The translations under genes were made by a program, and so were the position numbers. Source: Takakia lepidozioides (taxonomy: Eukaryota; Streptophyta; Takakiopsida; Takakiales; Takakiaceae). From it: 64,000 nt of DNA. Location: assembly GCA_030704615.1 (NCBI GenBank), contig CM060734.1:49368042-49432041 (forward strand). The letters run 5' to 3'. How positions within the stretch are numbered: the first letter of the stretch is position 1; each line of letters starts with the position of its first letter. Shown one piece after another: positions 48,492-60,603 of the stretch. The notes under the pieces were generated by a model. That model saw only the letters and a program-made list of their open reading frames with translations, was not told the origin of the DNA and ran no database searches.

Positions 48492-50501
48492 CTTGGTAGA
48501 TCATGTGTCGATGCCCATCTCCAAAGAATCCTGGTCTTGATTTATGACCTGCCTTTCTACGGTTATATCCAATCTGTCTTGTGTCGACCCTTTTTCCTGA
48601 GCATTATAACTCAGAGAACAATGTCTGCTATGCTTGAGAGCTCCTGACATCTTGACAACTTGAAACCCTGTCCCTCAATCTTTCAGGTTTGTCTTGGCTC
48701 TTTCCACAATTGCCTCCCCCATCCATCACGCATCACCACCCCTGCCTGAAGTAATTACTGTGATCTGATCAGAATCCAAAGCCTTGAAGCAATGCAGTCA
48801 ACCTGTCATGCACTTTCACCTCACATCCAATCTGGTGGAGCAATCCACATGCAGGAAAGTCCAATAAAATCAATCTTCTTCCGTCAATGTTCAAACTTGC
48901 TAAACCATCCACTCCTGTAAGCTCTCAGCTTCTTCCAAACCAATCCAACACTGGTGTAAACTCTAGTCACATTTATCATTCTTGTGGGGTAGCCTCTCTT
49001 AACAGAGCACACTGGCCACCTCTCTTAACACTCCATCACACTCTACTCTCTCAAAGACCGCTTCCTGCTCCAGCTTGGAAGTCCTTGAACCTGTAGCTTC
49101 ATCGACTGCCTTGTATTTATTGTATAGCCAGCCTCAAAGCTCCTGACTAATCCTTGTGCCCGGTCAAATATGCTCCTGTAAGAATGGACACCCTCACCAT
49201 CACGAAAAATGAAAATGAAAATATAAAGTGTCTGGCTATCCCGAACTCTTCTACGGACCATTTCACCTCAGCGGGGTTCATCTCATCTCCGCAAAATCTC
49301 GCATGGATCCCTCTCCTACATCCAGCGTACTTGCTTTCTCACAGGCGGGCTGGGAGAGGGATCTGGTGGGCCAAGAAGTGGTGGTCGAGTCGTAAGATTG
49401 AAGCCCCGAGCAGACACAGACAAGGGATAACTCGCACATTCTTTCCCGAGTACACTGGACAAGCAAGCGAGTTTCATAAAGAAGAAACCCAGCTCCACTA
49501 CCCCAATGCAGCAATAGAATAATTCAGCTGGACCTCAGGTCCTCCTCTCTGACATCATACAACTTCGGGCAGCACTTGCACCAGACGTCGATAGTTGGTT
49601 GCGTCAGACAATCCCCAATTCAGGGCGTTTGTATTTCACAGTCAAGATTCCAAAGAAAACCCTTTTCCAAAGATCGGTCAATACAACCACCCTCTTCCAA
49701 AGCTGGGCTCATCACTTGGTGTCTGACAACCTTCCAAGCCCGGGCTCATCACCTTCCACGTGATCCCCTCCATGTGAGCTCAGAAACTACTTTCAGGCAG
49801 TTCGGTACACCACTAATTCAACCCGACCCACATCAACCTACTACTCTATACACCCAAATCGAACCCAGAAAAACGAAAAGATCGGTGATGAGGCATACCT
49901 GGAGTCCAAAAAGAAGAAATCTCAGATCTCCGATATCTCAATCAGTGATCTCTCTCTACTGAGCTGCATCATCGGTGATGTCTATCTTGGACTACGATCT
50001 GGCTGGTGCGCGGTGCATTGCAATTGCAAGCGCGCAGAAGAGATCCTGCAGCCAGTTTGTCGGTCACGTAAGCTCATTCTTCTTCCAAACTTCCTGAGAG
50101 TCCTCTCCCTCAACAGCTTTCTTTCCCACGCCGGCTGTTTCCTTACACCTCAATGGCTGAGATAGAGCAAGAATTTGATCGGAGCGTTTCGGGAACCAGC
50201 ACGTGGAGGCTTGCCACTGTTCACGCTTTTGTCTCAGAGTGAAGCATAGTCCCGACTCCCACTTGCGCAAGCACATTGAGAACACATTGAGAACACATTG
50301 AGAACCCGGTCGCTATAGACCAACGTAAAAGTTAATAATGAATGAACTTTCGTCATCCCGTGTCGCTGGATGTTTTATTTCTCGTTCATCTATTTCGGAT
50401 ATAGCAAACGCACAACATTGTCCGCCAGATAAAGTCTACAATAAAAGAGCTCTGCTACCAACACAGTATAAACTTGGTTGATCACAACATAGTTTCACAT
50501 G
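48492..50501. other. HK5 upstream region
   Basis: Probably the HK5 leader and promoter. No conserved protein-coding frame is seen. A short tandem, ACATTGAGAAC, is repeated three times at about 50274-50306. Confidence 0.5.
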
Positions 50502-50506
50502 GCGGG

Positions 50507-50549
<43 letters not shown>

Positions 50550-50574
50550 GCGTGTTCGATCCACGCTCACCGCA
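50502..50574 (+). tRNA. tRNA-Phe (GAA)
   Basis: A 73-base cloverleaf without intron. The acceptor stem pairs GCGGGGA with TCACCGC (one mismatch or wobble), followed by discriminator A. The A box is TAGCTCAGTTGG, the anticodon loop ACTGAAGAT contains GAA, and the B box is GTTCGATCC. It is the standard nuclear plant tRNA-Phe; CCA is not encoded. No clear T-run terminator follows within 40 bases. Confidence 0.97.
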
Positions 50575-50951
50575 TGCCAATTTACTCCTCTAGGACTAAT
50601 CCGGTAGGGGGTGTGTGTACCTGACATTTTGTTCTCAGCAGAGTTTTCTATGTAGATATGGACAATTCTCCACCAACATTACACTATCATTACCTTTTCT
50701 TGATGAACTGCATTGAATTGACTGCAGTCCGAGTCCCCAAAGATCTCTGTGTGGGCAAATGGTCTTTCATTGAGTGTGATTTGAAAACTGCATCTCATAA
50801 TAATGCAGGGGCAAGGAAAGTCGATAGTAAATCATTTGAAGTAGCTTTGGGAATCCAAAACAAGGAGTAAGCCGACACCTTCATGACCTTCTACTCAGCC
50901 CTACAGTCTTGCTAACCACAGATGATCAGATCAGATCAGATCTTCTTTGTG
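50575..50951. other. Spacer between tRNA-Phe and coiled-coil gene
   Basis: No gene is supported. GATCA words repeat near 50922-50941. Part of it is probably the 3'UTR of the minus-strand gene. Confidence 0.5.
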
Positions 50952-53136
50952 CTACGCTATATCCCCGGTAGTTCGCAGTTTAGTGATATTTTTGTGCAGC
51001 TCCATGTTTGTTAGGCGCTCAGCGTGAAGAGCCAACTCCAACTGCAATTCCAAACACCACCCATGCCAAACAATCAGAAACTGAAATTGATCTGTCCCAA
51101 AGATGTAAAGCTTGCTGTTCGAATCACAGGTTCTTCTTGTGTTTTCAGCCATGTCTTCATCCGACTCCATACAGGCCTGCATATGTCCACCCAGAGCTGG
51201 ATTCCAGGGAGGTGGCAGATGAGTCCTTTCTTATGCCACAAGCCCCACAAATAAATGTTTGGGAGAAGAGGCTTCCCCCTCATTTAATATTTGTTAAGCC
51301 TCCACAGCCTGGTCTTGATTGACACATGCTTGCTTGCTTAGGAAATAATTGGTGCCACATGAGCCACCACTTGAACAATGTGAAGCTTTGCTTTGGCACA
51401 TGAAATGTTAAACATCCAGCAGGTGGACCATATGGAACCCCATCCTCATTCTCCAAGAAGCGCTTGCAAGATGAATGGAGTAAAGATACACTAAAAACAT
51501 CACCTCCAAATCTGTATGTAGTCATTTCTTTGTGCACAGTGGTAGGTCATGACTTGGTATAACTGCCGCATTAGAGTATACTATTCAACAATGTCAACCA
51601 GAAAGGCTCATGGCATACCAGCCTGCCCACCTTGGCTGTGCGGGAGCTCCATTCATCCAAAATTGCCTGCAATCTTTCATTCTCTTCGACATACTGTACC
51701 ACAATTCGAAAAAACATGTGCAGAATTAGTCTCAACTCATCAACCGGCACAGATTTAACTCTCCAAGTACAAATGCAGGATCTCCTATCTCAACATCAAC
51801 ATAAGGAGATTGCCTACCTTGTCGTTCATACAGCGGACACCAAGAATGTCAGACTCACGCTCCTCTATGAGACTCCGTGCAAGCCGTACCTCAGCCTGCA
51901 ATTGATCCCTCTATAATGACCAACAATCTTGTTTCAGATGAGTGCTGGTGAAGCTCAGCTACATATATAGCTGGAAAACGTTAAAACAAAAAATAAAGCT
52001 TCATATAAAATAGTCAGCCATGTCAAATTTGGTGCCATTGAGTGTACATCAGAAATAAATAAATCACAGTGGGAACATTGAAGTGTGGTCATGTTTCACA
52101 ATTTTCCCACATACCATCCATCTCAATCTCGGGGAAGATGATGAATGATCCAACGTTTGGTGGAGAGAGTAGAGTAAGTACCTCAGCTGTAATAGCGCGA
52201 AGTTCTTGCTCACGGGCAGCCAAACGATGCACCAAGTCCGCCTGTTACCTCTCAAGCATCAGCAGTGTTGATAAAAAAAATGACAAGCCGTATTGATGGG
52301 CTAATGCACCATACCTACTGCTAGAAAGATCAACCTACGTGTTGATGGTAATATTTTGTGCATGAAAGTTAGTTAGGGTTCCAGACCTGGGGCGTCCCAT
52401 TTTCAGAACCCTCAAATTTCCTCAAGTTTTCCTGAAGCCGCAGGATCTGTAGCCAAATCCACAAACTTTTAAACCCAGTGCAGGAGGTAGCAATCAATAC
52501 TCCTGATCATAAGTCAATTTCTGCAACAAAGACTGCGGACAGGGCATGTGATGTTGCAGACACTCATATAGACAAGGTTAACCACCTCAAAGCTTGCCCT
52601 GCAACCGCTTACTTGTGGATCCAGACACCCCATGAAGCAACTTGTCTTGTCCAAAATAAAGAAATGGAGGGCCATGGATGAACTATACCTCTTTGCTCAG
52701 ATGCTGCAGGTTGTCCTGTTGATAATGAAGAAGAGCTGCTTGTTGCTCGGCCAATCCCCGACCATCAACATACCTATCATAACCAATTACCATCTCTTCA
52801 GGCAAACCGCACAACCTTAAATGCAAAAGCACGGCCACTCTTCTGGTAGTTATAGACAGGTACTATTTGCTGAAGGTCGACAATGCTCTAACAATTAGTA
52901 GGAGGGCAGCGGTAAAATGAGCACATCAAAACTCCTGTATTGAAACAATTAGTTAGCAACACGTATCATACAACAGGTATGATGAGCATACTAACACTCC
53001 TGAACTAAAGAACTCTCAGATTTTCTACCAAAGATTATAAGAGACAAGGGATGCCCAACCTCATGTCATCGAGGGTGGAAGGAGGTCGTAGTGCAGAATA
53101 AAGAGAATTTATAGCATCAGGTTGGCAATGGGACAT
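50952..53136 (-). CDS. Small conserved plant coiled-coil protein, function unknown
   Basis: Seven short exons: 53136-53060, 52773-52689, 52446-52387, 52241-52182, 51910-51818, 51693-51631 and 51041-50952, giving 175 residues. All junctions are phase 0 except the first (phase 2). The N-terminus reads AINSLYSALRPPSTLDDMRY; the rest is an almost continuous coiled coil (LAAREQELRAITAERDQLQA, YVEENERLQAILDEWSSRTA, LHAERLTNMELHKNITKLR). I recall closely similar plant proteins ending in a block like this but cannot give a safe name or function; a cytoskeletal or scaffold role is a guess. The chosen ATG has an acceptor-like sequence 32 bases upstream, so a 5'UTR intron is possible. Confidence 0.82.
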
Positions 53137-55399
53137 GTTATGTCCTTTCACCTTCCCTGTGTACATCAGTCATCACCATTAGAAATATTCAGCTGTATCC
53201 ACTGTCTCTAAAACATCACTGTCAACTGGTGATCCCATATGCCCAAGCCTCCTATCAATACAATGATTTTCCTCTCCACCATATACTGTGGCACTGTGGC
53301 AGGGAGCTGAATGGATCTTTAGGTGAGAGATTATAACTTACAGATGAAGATGCTGACTAAAACACCACTCCATGCAATCTGCACCAGTATGACCACCCTG
53401 TAGTGCCATATCCAGTAGTGGTTCAAGATCGACAGTGTAAGCTCTCCAAAAACTTTCAGAAGTTTGAAAAGCAACACAAATCATGAGCTATGGATAAGAA
53501 TGTGTCATCCCCTACAGTTAAGCTTGCAATACAACTAGACAAATACCTAAAAGGAACATCAGATTGTACTGTTGCATGACTCTGACGGTGTTACACACTA
53601 TCCCTAACACCTGCTATCCTGCATTTGAGAATGAATCATCCTGCAAAACAGCTAAATGGGCACTTGATCAGTTCCAATTGCATGACAGGGTGTTGTGAAA
53701 GATTACCGCAGAATGAGTGCCTGCGGAATGCCCCTCCTCTGCTGGAATGAATGCAATGCCACCACCACCAAGACTGCTGCCGATCCTGGAACCCATCAGC
53801 CACCAGTCCAATTTCCCTATTTGTGAGTAAACCTTCCTGCTGCAGCTTACTGTAAGGTAGAAGCCCATGTAGTCAGCATGGTACCAAGAATTGTCTTTCA
53901 ATATCATATGGGGCCATGTCAACCCAAAGGATGTCTACTCCCGCGTGCAGACATTCTGGGATCAGGTGATGGAGCCTCGGACATGCGAAGTGCCATTTCT
54001 TCTGCATACACAGGAAGCAAAAACTGGGCAGGGGGCTGTCGAATACGGAATCAGTTTGTGATCCCAAGCGAAGATCCGACCACATGGCCCTATTTATGTA
54101 AATGTGAAGGGTAACATGCCCTACCCCAATTAGTGCATACAAGATAGAGCCACTTCCCTTTACATGCATCATTTGGATAACTCGCAGAAGTGATAAAGGG
54201 ACTCTGGTCATGGTATGCAAGAGATGGGGTGGTATGGCTATACAAGCCAAATGGTAGAGATTGACATGGAAACGTGGATGGATTGCAGTTCCAATCAAGT
54301 ACAAAATTCTGCAATATCACATACCATAGGCCACAATTCTGAATGGCTGATAAACAATCCACTCCTGAAGTGTGCTGAACTTGAGAAAGCCCTGCCAGCC
54401 ACCAATCAAATGCAACATCGCATGACCTCTATCACTGATGCATGCATATAACCATTCTACTTGAGACTTCAATGGATTTGATGTTCCTCATGCCCTCAAT
54501 TGTGCACTGTGAGCAACAACAATGCAAGAGACTGCCCAATTACAAACAAACTTGCATACCTGTCGTTGTTCCTTTCTTAACTGCCAACTCAAATATCTCT
54601 GCAGAAGACCTGCAAATGCAAATGTAAATGCATGAGACTCCCTTCCCTATCTCTTTTTGTTCGTTGTGCATTTTGTCCCACGAGCTCTATAAAGTCTGTT
54701 CCTTTTTTATCCTCCTCCCTTTTTCTTGAGTAGCTACCAATCACAGCTGGCGAGGGAGATGCACCCATGTCTTTGACAAAGAGAAATTCTGTCTCAAACC
54801 ACATGGCAGTTTGGCCCCTACACATTTCTCAATGTGCTGCATTGGCAAAATACCTCCAGAAAAGCAAGAGGAGAATGCCAACCTGTAACAAGAAGCAGGA
54901 GGAGGTTACAAAGAGAGAAAAAGGGTGCATCGGATATGGAGGTTGGCAGGGGCAGCCAGTATGAAACTATGACCAGCAAGGCATAGGCTCCCTGCAAGCT
55001 CCATCAGCCCAAACATCCAACGTGGGTTACTCCATGTTCAAAAGTAAGTAGTGAAAGCTAGGAGAGAACTAAACCCTAGACCTCCAACCCTCCCACTGTA
55101 GTCCTACTGAATGATTACAGCCACTGGAGCAGTCAAACTATGAACAAGTATTACAAGGACTTGCTTACATGCACTGTGGATCTAAGCATGCAAGTGCAAA
55201 ACTTTCCATTGAATGTGTGGTCATACATGTGCACTAGGGACATTATAGTAAATATGAGGGTACGTACAAGTAAAACACAGTAAAGAACGGCCCCTAGTAT
55301 ATCTGCTTTCTGATGCCACCCCAACAACGGAAGTTCTGCTAGTGTGTCTGTGAAGCTGCATCCTCCATCCCCACACCCACAACAGTATAGTTAACAAAC
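53137..55399. other. Unresolved region with possible minus-strand exons
   Basis: Several minus-strand frames are open and bounded by splice-like sites. Examples are 53668-53922, with two overlapping frames one of which contains SRIGSSLGGGGIAF, and a 143-residue frame at 53873-54304. I cannot link them into one protein or recognise a family, so they are not called. They may belong with the exon at 55400-55576. Confidence 0.35.
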
Positions 55400-55576
55400 C
55401 TGCTGGAAACAATGTGTTTATGGATATGCCATTCTGGCTGCTCTTCAGTAAAGACTCTTGCTGACAACCCTGTGTCCTCCCTTGTCCTCTCAACTACAAA
55501 GTTGAAAAGTTTTGTCCCTTCGTTATTACAGAGCACTGAGTAGAAATTTGAAGGCCAGATAAACATCAATTCATGC
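55400..55576 (-). CDS. Orphan internal exon of an unidentified gene
   Basis: A 177-base frame lies between a good acceptor (CTTGTGTGACAG) and donor (AGCAG|GTTTGT), needing two bases from the previous exon and leaving two for the next. It encodes 58 full residues, including ELMFIWPSNFYSVLC, TKLFNFVVERTREDTGLSAR and FTEEQPEWHIHKHI. The composition is convincingly protein-like, but I do not recognise the family. A candidate first exon lies upstream at 55950 (ATG, reading MNAYVKRIGQTLHKQIHQIC, possibly a mitochondrial targeting region), but no junction between the two could be proved. Confidence 0.45.
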
Positions 55577-55734
55577 CTGTCACACAAGCAGAAAATAGCA
55601 ACTGGCCAACAATACTGATCCAACCTGCCACATACACTGGTGGAAATCTGCCTCATACAAAGAGGGGATTGACTGGGAAAGGGCTCGCCAGACATGATGG
55701 ATTCATGGATTCATGGCTAGACATGATGGACTCA

Positions 55735-56906
55735 TGGGCCCAGAGTTATTACACACACAAAACAAGCCAAATTAATGGCCCAAGCGCCAGATGGAACAGG
55801 TAAACAGTAACTAGTTCCCCGCTGCATCCAGTAGTACAATCCATTTGAGACTAGAGACCGAGAGGTGGTCTGGGTTGCGAAATTGTGACTACAGATCTGG
55901 TGAATTTGTTTATGCAATGTCTGACCTATTCTCTTTACATAAGCGTTCATCAGTCGATCTTAAAGCAGATCAACCCGTCCTCTAAAGCATTCAATTGTAT
56001 AGGGGAACTTCTGTGCTTTACCAGCAGTCGAGTTGAACCAGAGTTCGTGTGGTAAAATCATTTACAGCTGACTACAAAACAAGACGAGAATCCAATTAAA
56101 AATCTCCATCACTCAGAGTTCACCATTGTCCACAAAACAGCATCTAAACAGTTCGAGTGTAATTCATACAACCATTACTAGACCGAAGCCGCAACGATCC
56201 TTCACAATTTGCCTGCCCGAGTGTTACCCTATCATCACGCTATACTGGGTCAAACAGGAGGGTTGGGGGTGTACTTAGTTCATTCCTTCACACTCCACAC
56301 AACTGCTTCTCTCCATCAACCATATGAGAACTTACTGTTCGGAATTGACTACATCGCCCGAGGCTCGTCGAGGATCCTGAGCTGGGCCGACTGAAGACTG
56401 CCATTGCAACATCCCCCTAGCCTTTATCCCTCTTGGTCCTCCCAAATCCGTCCGAACAAGTGTGATGGTCCCGGGACCACTAAGTCATCCAAACTTGTGC
56501 ATTGCAAATGTCATGAATTGCAAAAACTGAAGACTGGGTTGGATCTGGCGAGCTTCTGTCAGACCCTTTCGCATCTTCACCTAGATATCAAGTCCCTTCT
56601 ACACGACCGACCGTTGAAGTGCCTCAAGTGAAAGCAAGTCCGAGTTTATGCGGAACAACCGCAAATCGAGTACGGCGAAGATAATGATGACCATCATGAT
56701 CCTTCTCTCTGAACTCGAAATATATTTCCAAATCGCAGAAAGTCTTTGTAATTTAATGCATACGCACATTATGGACTATAAACTCTTCTCCACTGCCTTG
56801 AATGCGCAGGCAGACTTCAAAACCGTCCACAATCTCGATGTGTTTCTCATCCAACGTCCGGTTTCACTGCTGCATCATCTCTCCAACTGTGCGCAACGCT
56901 TGAGCT
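55735..56906. other. No confirmed gene
   Basis: It contains the possible first exon on the minus strand (to ATG 55950) mentioned for the 55400-55576 exon. A plus-strand frame at 56648-56914 (88 residues) has no known motif. Confidence 0.35.
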
Positions 56907-57090
56907 TTGAGTAGTTTTTTATTTGCGTGGTTCAACTTTTTGTTCTTCTACTTGTGTCTCTTGGGCCCTTGGGCCTTCCAGTCTCCCTTCTTCTTGTGTT
57001 TCTTGTTTGAGCTCCATTGGCCCATGGCCCTCTGTGGACTTTCTTTCTATAAAGCACCATTTCATTTCATTTCATTTCTTTCTCTCTTTC
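56907..57090 (+). mobile_element. LINE family B 3' tail
   Basis: T/C-rich sequence ending in TATAAAGCACC followed by four ATTTC-type units at about 57058-57079. It is the complement of the tail pattern at 2480 and 10388 (TATAAAGTTCC, then ATTTC units at 2480). No coding part remains. Confidence 0.5.
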
Positions 57091-57112
57091 ATGCCCATGT
57101 CAACTTCTGTGA

Positions 57113-57556
57113 ATGCTTCCATGGTGTCTGTGTAATTCCTTTCTTAGAAACATTGGAGTACCAAGCAAGTCATCATTTGGAGAGAATTGTGGGGTGTCGG
57201 TAAAACAACTGATTGTCAGGGAGTTAAGACGTAGGACAAGGCAGCATCTATCTGCCAAGATGTACTATAGGATCAGAAGAGTCTTGCCCTCTGGAATGAA
57301 GAAGGCTCTTGACGACACTAACATGATTTTTAATCACCTATTCAACCCCATCCTTTCAATCAATTCCCAAGAAAATTATGTGAAGCCAGAACCTTGCGCT
57401 CTCAAAGTTGAACTCATGGTCAATATCCACAGGGACATCAATCTTTCTCTCGTCCTCGGAAAACAGCAAAGCAACTCAGCCAATCAACGATTCAGAAACT
57501 TCACTAAAATTACTGGAAAGGCTGCATACCTTTCTCAAACCCGAAACAGGTGATTC
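57113..57556 (+). CDS. Hypothetical ORF, 146 residues
   Basis: It begins with ATG directly downstream of the LINE-type tail. The product is basic in its first half (VRELRRRTRQHLSAKMYYRI) and has no recognised motif. It could be a chance frame, part of a degraded element or the first exon of an unknown gene. I see no splice or promoter support. Confidence 0.25.
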
Positions 57557-57912
57557 ATACACAAGGTGATTGTCATTGGCAAATTCACTTCTTCAAAGTG
57601 ATCTAGTAGTTCTCTCCATCAGGGAGGCCAAAAAGGGCCTTGCAGTGACAAGGCTAGGCTGATTGCCCTATGATATCAACCCTTGTGCATCACCTCCCAA
57701 AACATTTCAACACAGTAATTCAAGCTCAGCTAACCAAACCTCAATGAGCACAGTGCATATTATAGGGGATGCTCAAAGAAAGCTCTGTCAAATCCTCTTT
57801 GGCGTGAGCCCACGTGTGTGCGACTTTCTTTCTCCCTCTGGACCCTTTACAATCTAAATCATGGAGTCAGCTGTACAATCCCCTGAAAGGCTTGTCTGTC
57901 TCTTACTCAGCT

Positions 57913-58637
57913 CTAAGCTTTCTGATCAGGTTTCAGATCGATTTTCTTCGGAGGACTAGGGGCTGACTGTGGACTAGGAGTTCTAGGAATCGAGTGTGAA
58001 CGCTCAGGAGCAGGCTCCCCTTCTTTCTCCTCTGGCAGTCTCACAACAACAACAGGGCAGTCGCAGTGATGGACGCAGTAATCGCTCACACTTCCCAGGC
58101 GTGCCTTGCGTGAACGTTTTGATGCACCAAATCCTGTCAAACAGTGAGCCATAGAAGGTGTGAGTTCCTTACATTTGCTGGCCTCAGGAACTTAGACTCA
58201 GCAGCATGAAAAGCACAAAAGCCCAAGCATGCTACATACATACCACGGCTTCCCATAATGACTGCATTGACACCCAAGCGCTCCACCTCCAGGCATATCC
58301 GCTCCTTCATGTCATGATCTTTCACTATATGAATCTTGTATGGAATTCGAGCATCCGAGAGAGGCTTAGCAAGATCCGAGCTCTTGGCAGAAGTGAAGGC
58401 ATCAAAGTCCTCTTCCAATTTCTGTTGGGATTCTTTGTCAGCTTCCAGAATTTGGTCAGATGCCCCCCAATCGGCTCCATAGAGGACACTTGTAGGTCTG
58501 ACATGTAGAATAGTGACGTTGTCCCCTGGGCGGAGGTAATTGGCGACTGCCCACTTCACAGCATATGCACTCTCATCGCTCAGGTCCACTGCGATTGCTA
58601 TCTTCCTATCACCCCCCTGACCTGATGACAGCGGCAT
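57913..58637 (-). CDS. Universal stress protein, PHOS32/34-like
   Basis: Two exons, 58637-58244 and 58133-57913, join in phase 1 to give 204 residues. The UspA fold starts with RKIAIAVDLSDESAYAVKWA, then VTILHVRPTSVLYGADWG. The ATP-binding signature is complete across the junction: VIMGSRGFGASK, then LGSVSDYCVHHCDCPVVVV, i.e. G-2X-G-9X-G(S). A Pro/Ser/Lys-rich tail (about 175-204) has several SP/TP sites; Arabidopsis PHOS32 and PHOS34 are phosphorylated USPs, so phosphorylation is plausible but not shown. An acceptor (TTTTTTCAG) lies 7 bases before the ATG, which indicates a 5'UTR intron. A likely donor is CAAACAG|GTAGTT near 60491, and a TATA box lies at 60597. Confidence 0.94.
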
Positions 58638-58644
58638 GTTTTAC

Positions 58645-60490
58645 CTGAAAAAATAAAGCAATATAAGCTCAACCATTCTTCCCATACTGATCCATCATCT
58701 ATCTACAGTTCACAAACATCCAGAGACCAGGGTCTTTGGTTTGCTGAACAGGCTATGTGCAGCAATTAAGGGACAGCTGAGGAGCCTATCATAGACTACG
58801 AGCACCTGGACAACTCACCAGATATGACTTGGCCATACTCCAAAGACATCTACTGTGTGTCATTGTGGTCATGAGCTGCTGCAAAATTCTGGCTCCTAAA
58901 GACCAGTCAGTATTAGGTCTATGGCAAAGTTGCAAAAAAAACACTCGGATGTGCGAAAATTCATCACAAAGTGACAAGCACATCATCCTGCAGGGCCAGC
59001 GACCTGGCAAGGCAATTGCTGAAACATACTGCCTTCCATCTCTAAGGAGGGATTTGTATGTTGAAACAATAAGTTCATCATTTGTGGGAACAGTAGCAGT
59101 AGATCTGAAAATCTGCTTTTTAAATTAAACTTTAGAAATGAAATCTCAGACGCTTGCGATGAATTCAGTTCCTTGTGGTCAAGTGAAAAACCACCAACTA
59201 TGCCACTGGATATCCTTAGTCTTCTATTCAGTAAAGCTGCAATCTTTTGAATCAGCTAAATAACAGAGCTTGTTAAAAGAAGAGTTTCCAACGACTCAGG
59301 CAGAAAAAATTGGCAGGGTCCAACAGCTATCCTCCTATTAGTATTAAACCAGCTCCGGGCTCTTGCGCTGATCCAAACACAGAATTGACTTTCTTTCAGA
59401 ACTGATGAATGTTGAGCACAGTGCTAAGGTCTTAACATTTAGGAGATATGGTCTAAAAAGAAAGCACCTAATACTTTAGGCTCAATAAGTGATCCGCACA
59501 TCTAAGAGAAGCTAAGAATAAAGGCACCTGCAAAACTCAAACAGCTAAAACACTTCAACAGCATTGACTTTTCCAGTCAGTATGCATTCTTTGAAGCAAG
59601 AGCTCTCCTGACAAGGAATCAATGTACAAATAAGTTGCAATTGCTTTGCCATAAGATAAATCTGTAGCCTTCCAGCCATGGACCCCGCAGAAGACAACCC
59701 CTCTCACTTCAACCTTAGTTTCAAATGGCATACCTATCCCATGTGCTAGATTGCGTTCAGAGGAGATCCCAAAAGGAATTATGGAACATTTCTCCCAAAA
59801 CTTTGCCATGGCATCACGTAAACAGAAGATTTCTACCACAAAAGTCAAAAAGAGGGAGGAGGATCCTCAAGCACACCTCATGTTTTCCGAGATTCCTTTA
59901 GTGAGAGTGGATAGCCATTATTATTAATGAGTGGCAAGTACTCCACTCACTAAACTCACTCCTGCTCGCTTACAACATGCACCGCCTAGTTGTCAAAAGC
60001 CCTTCACATAATCCAACGAAACTAAAAGTAATCTAGTCCCTTCTACTCTTCCTCACGGTTCACAACATACATCATACATGATGCTGCCTTCCTCTTTCTC
60101 TTCTTCGCTAACAAAAGCGCACACAAACTCAAGAGCAAATTCTCCCCGTAGGTCCTTATCTCGCAGAATCTAAAGCCAACGCCCTGAAGACTCTAGCTGC
60201 GAGATTGAAACTTGCAACGCTGCAGATCCTCTTCATCTGCTAAGCTTCTCAATCACTGATTCTTTTGACTTTCAAACTCTTAAACCCACTGATCGATGAC
60301 CCATCTAACTCAAATAAGACCTATCATTCTCTCTTTCCCCCAACCTCGAAAGTGTGAAGAGCCCAGCTATCGCTCGCACAATCACCCTCTTTCAATATCG
60401 AAATCTCTCACTTTCATGCTTACCCCGGCCACTAAAGGCAAGCTTATAAACATATGGTAAGAGATACAACAGAAGGAGAAGAACTACCTG
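58645..60490 (-). other. Probable 5'UTR intron of the USP gene
   Basis: It is bounded by the donor near 60490 and the acceptor at about 58645 described for the USP gene. A 97-residue minus-strand frame inside (59555-59848) has no motif. The splice is inferred from site consensus only. Confidence 0.4.
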
Positions 60491-60596
60491 TTTGATTTAA
60501 CACTGGCACGGACCGGATTAGTTCGGATTCCCTGCTCCCTCCTTGGCCTCCCTCTTCCTCTCTCAAGCCGCGCGTTGCTTCCGAGCTGGCTACATG

Positions 60597-60603
60597 TATA
60601 TAT
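60597..60603 (-). promoter_or_regulatory. Candidate TATA box of the USP gene
   Basis: ATATATA within GATATATACATG on the minus strand, about 100 bases before the proposed end of the noncoding first exon. Spacing fits a transcription start near 60565. Motif-based only. Confidence 0.4.

Noticed and set aside
53873-54304. A 143-residue minus-strand frame containing IHPRFHVNLYHL, reminiscent of the integrase C-terminus of Ty3/gypsy elements
   Set aside because: Only a few residues match, with no integrase, RT or LTR nearby. A coincidence is more likely.
59555-59848. A 97-residue minus-strand frame upstream of the USP gene
   Set aside because: No known motif, and it lies inside the inferred 5'UTR intron.
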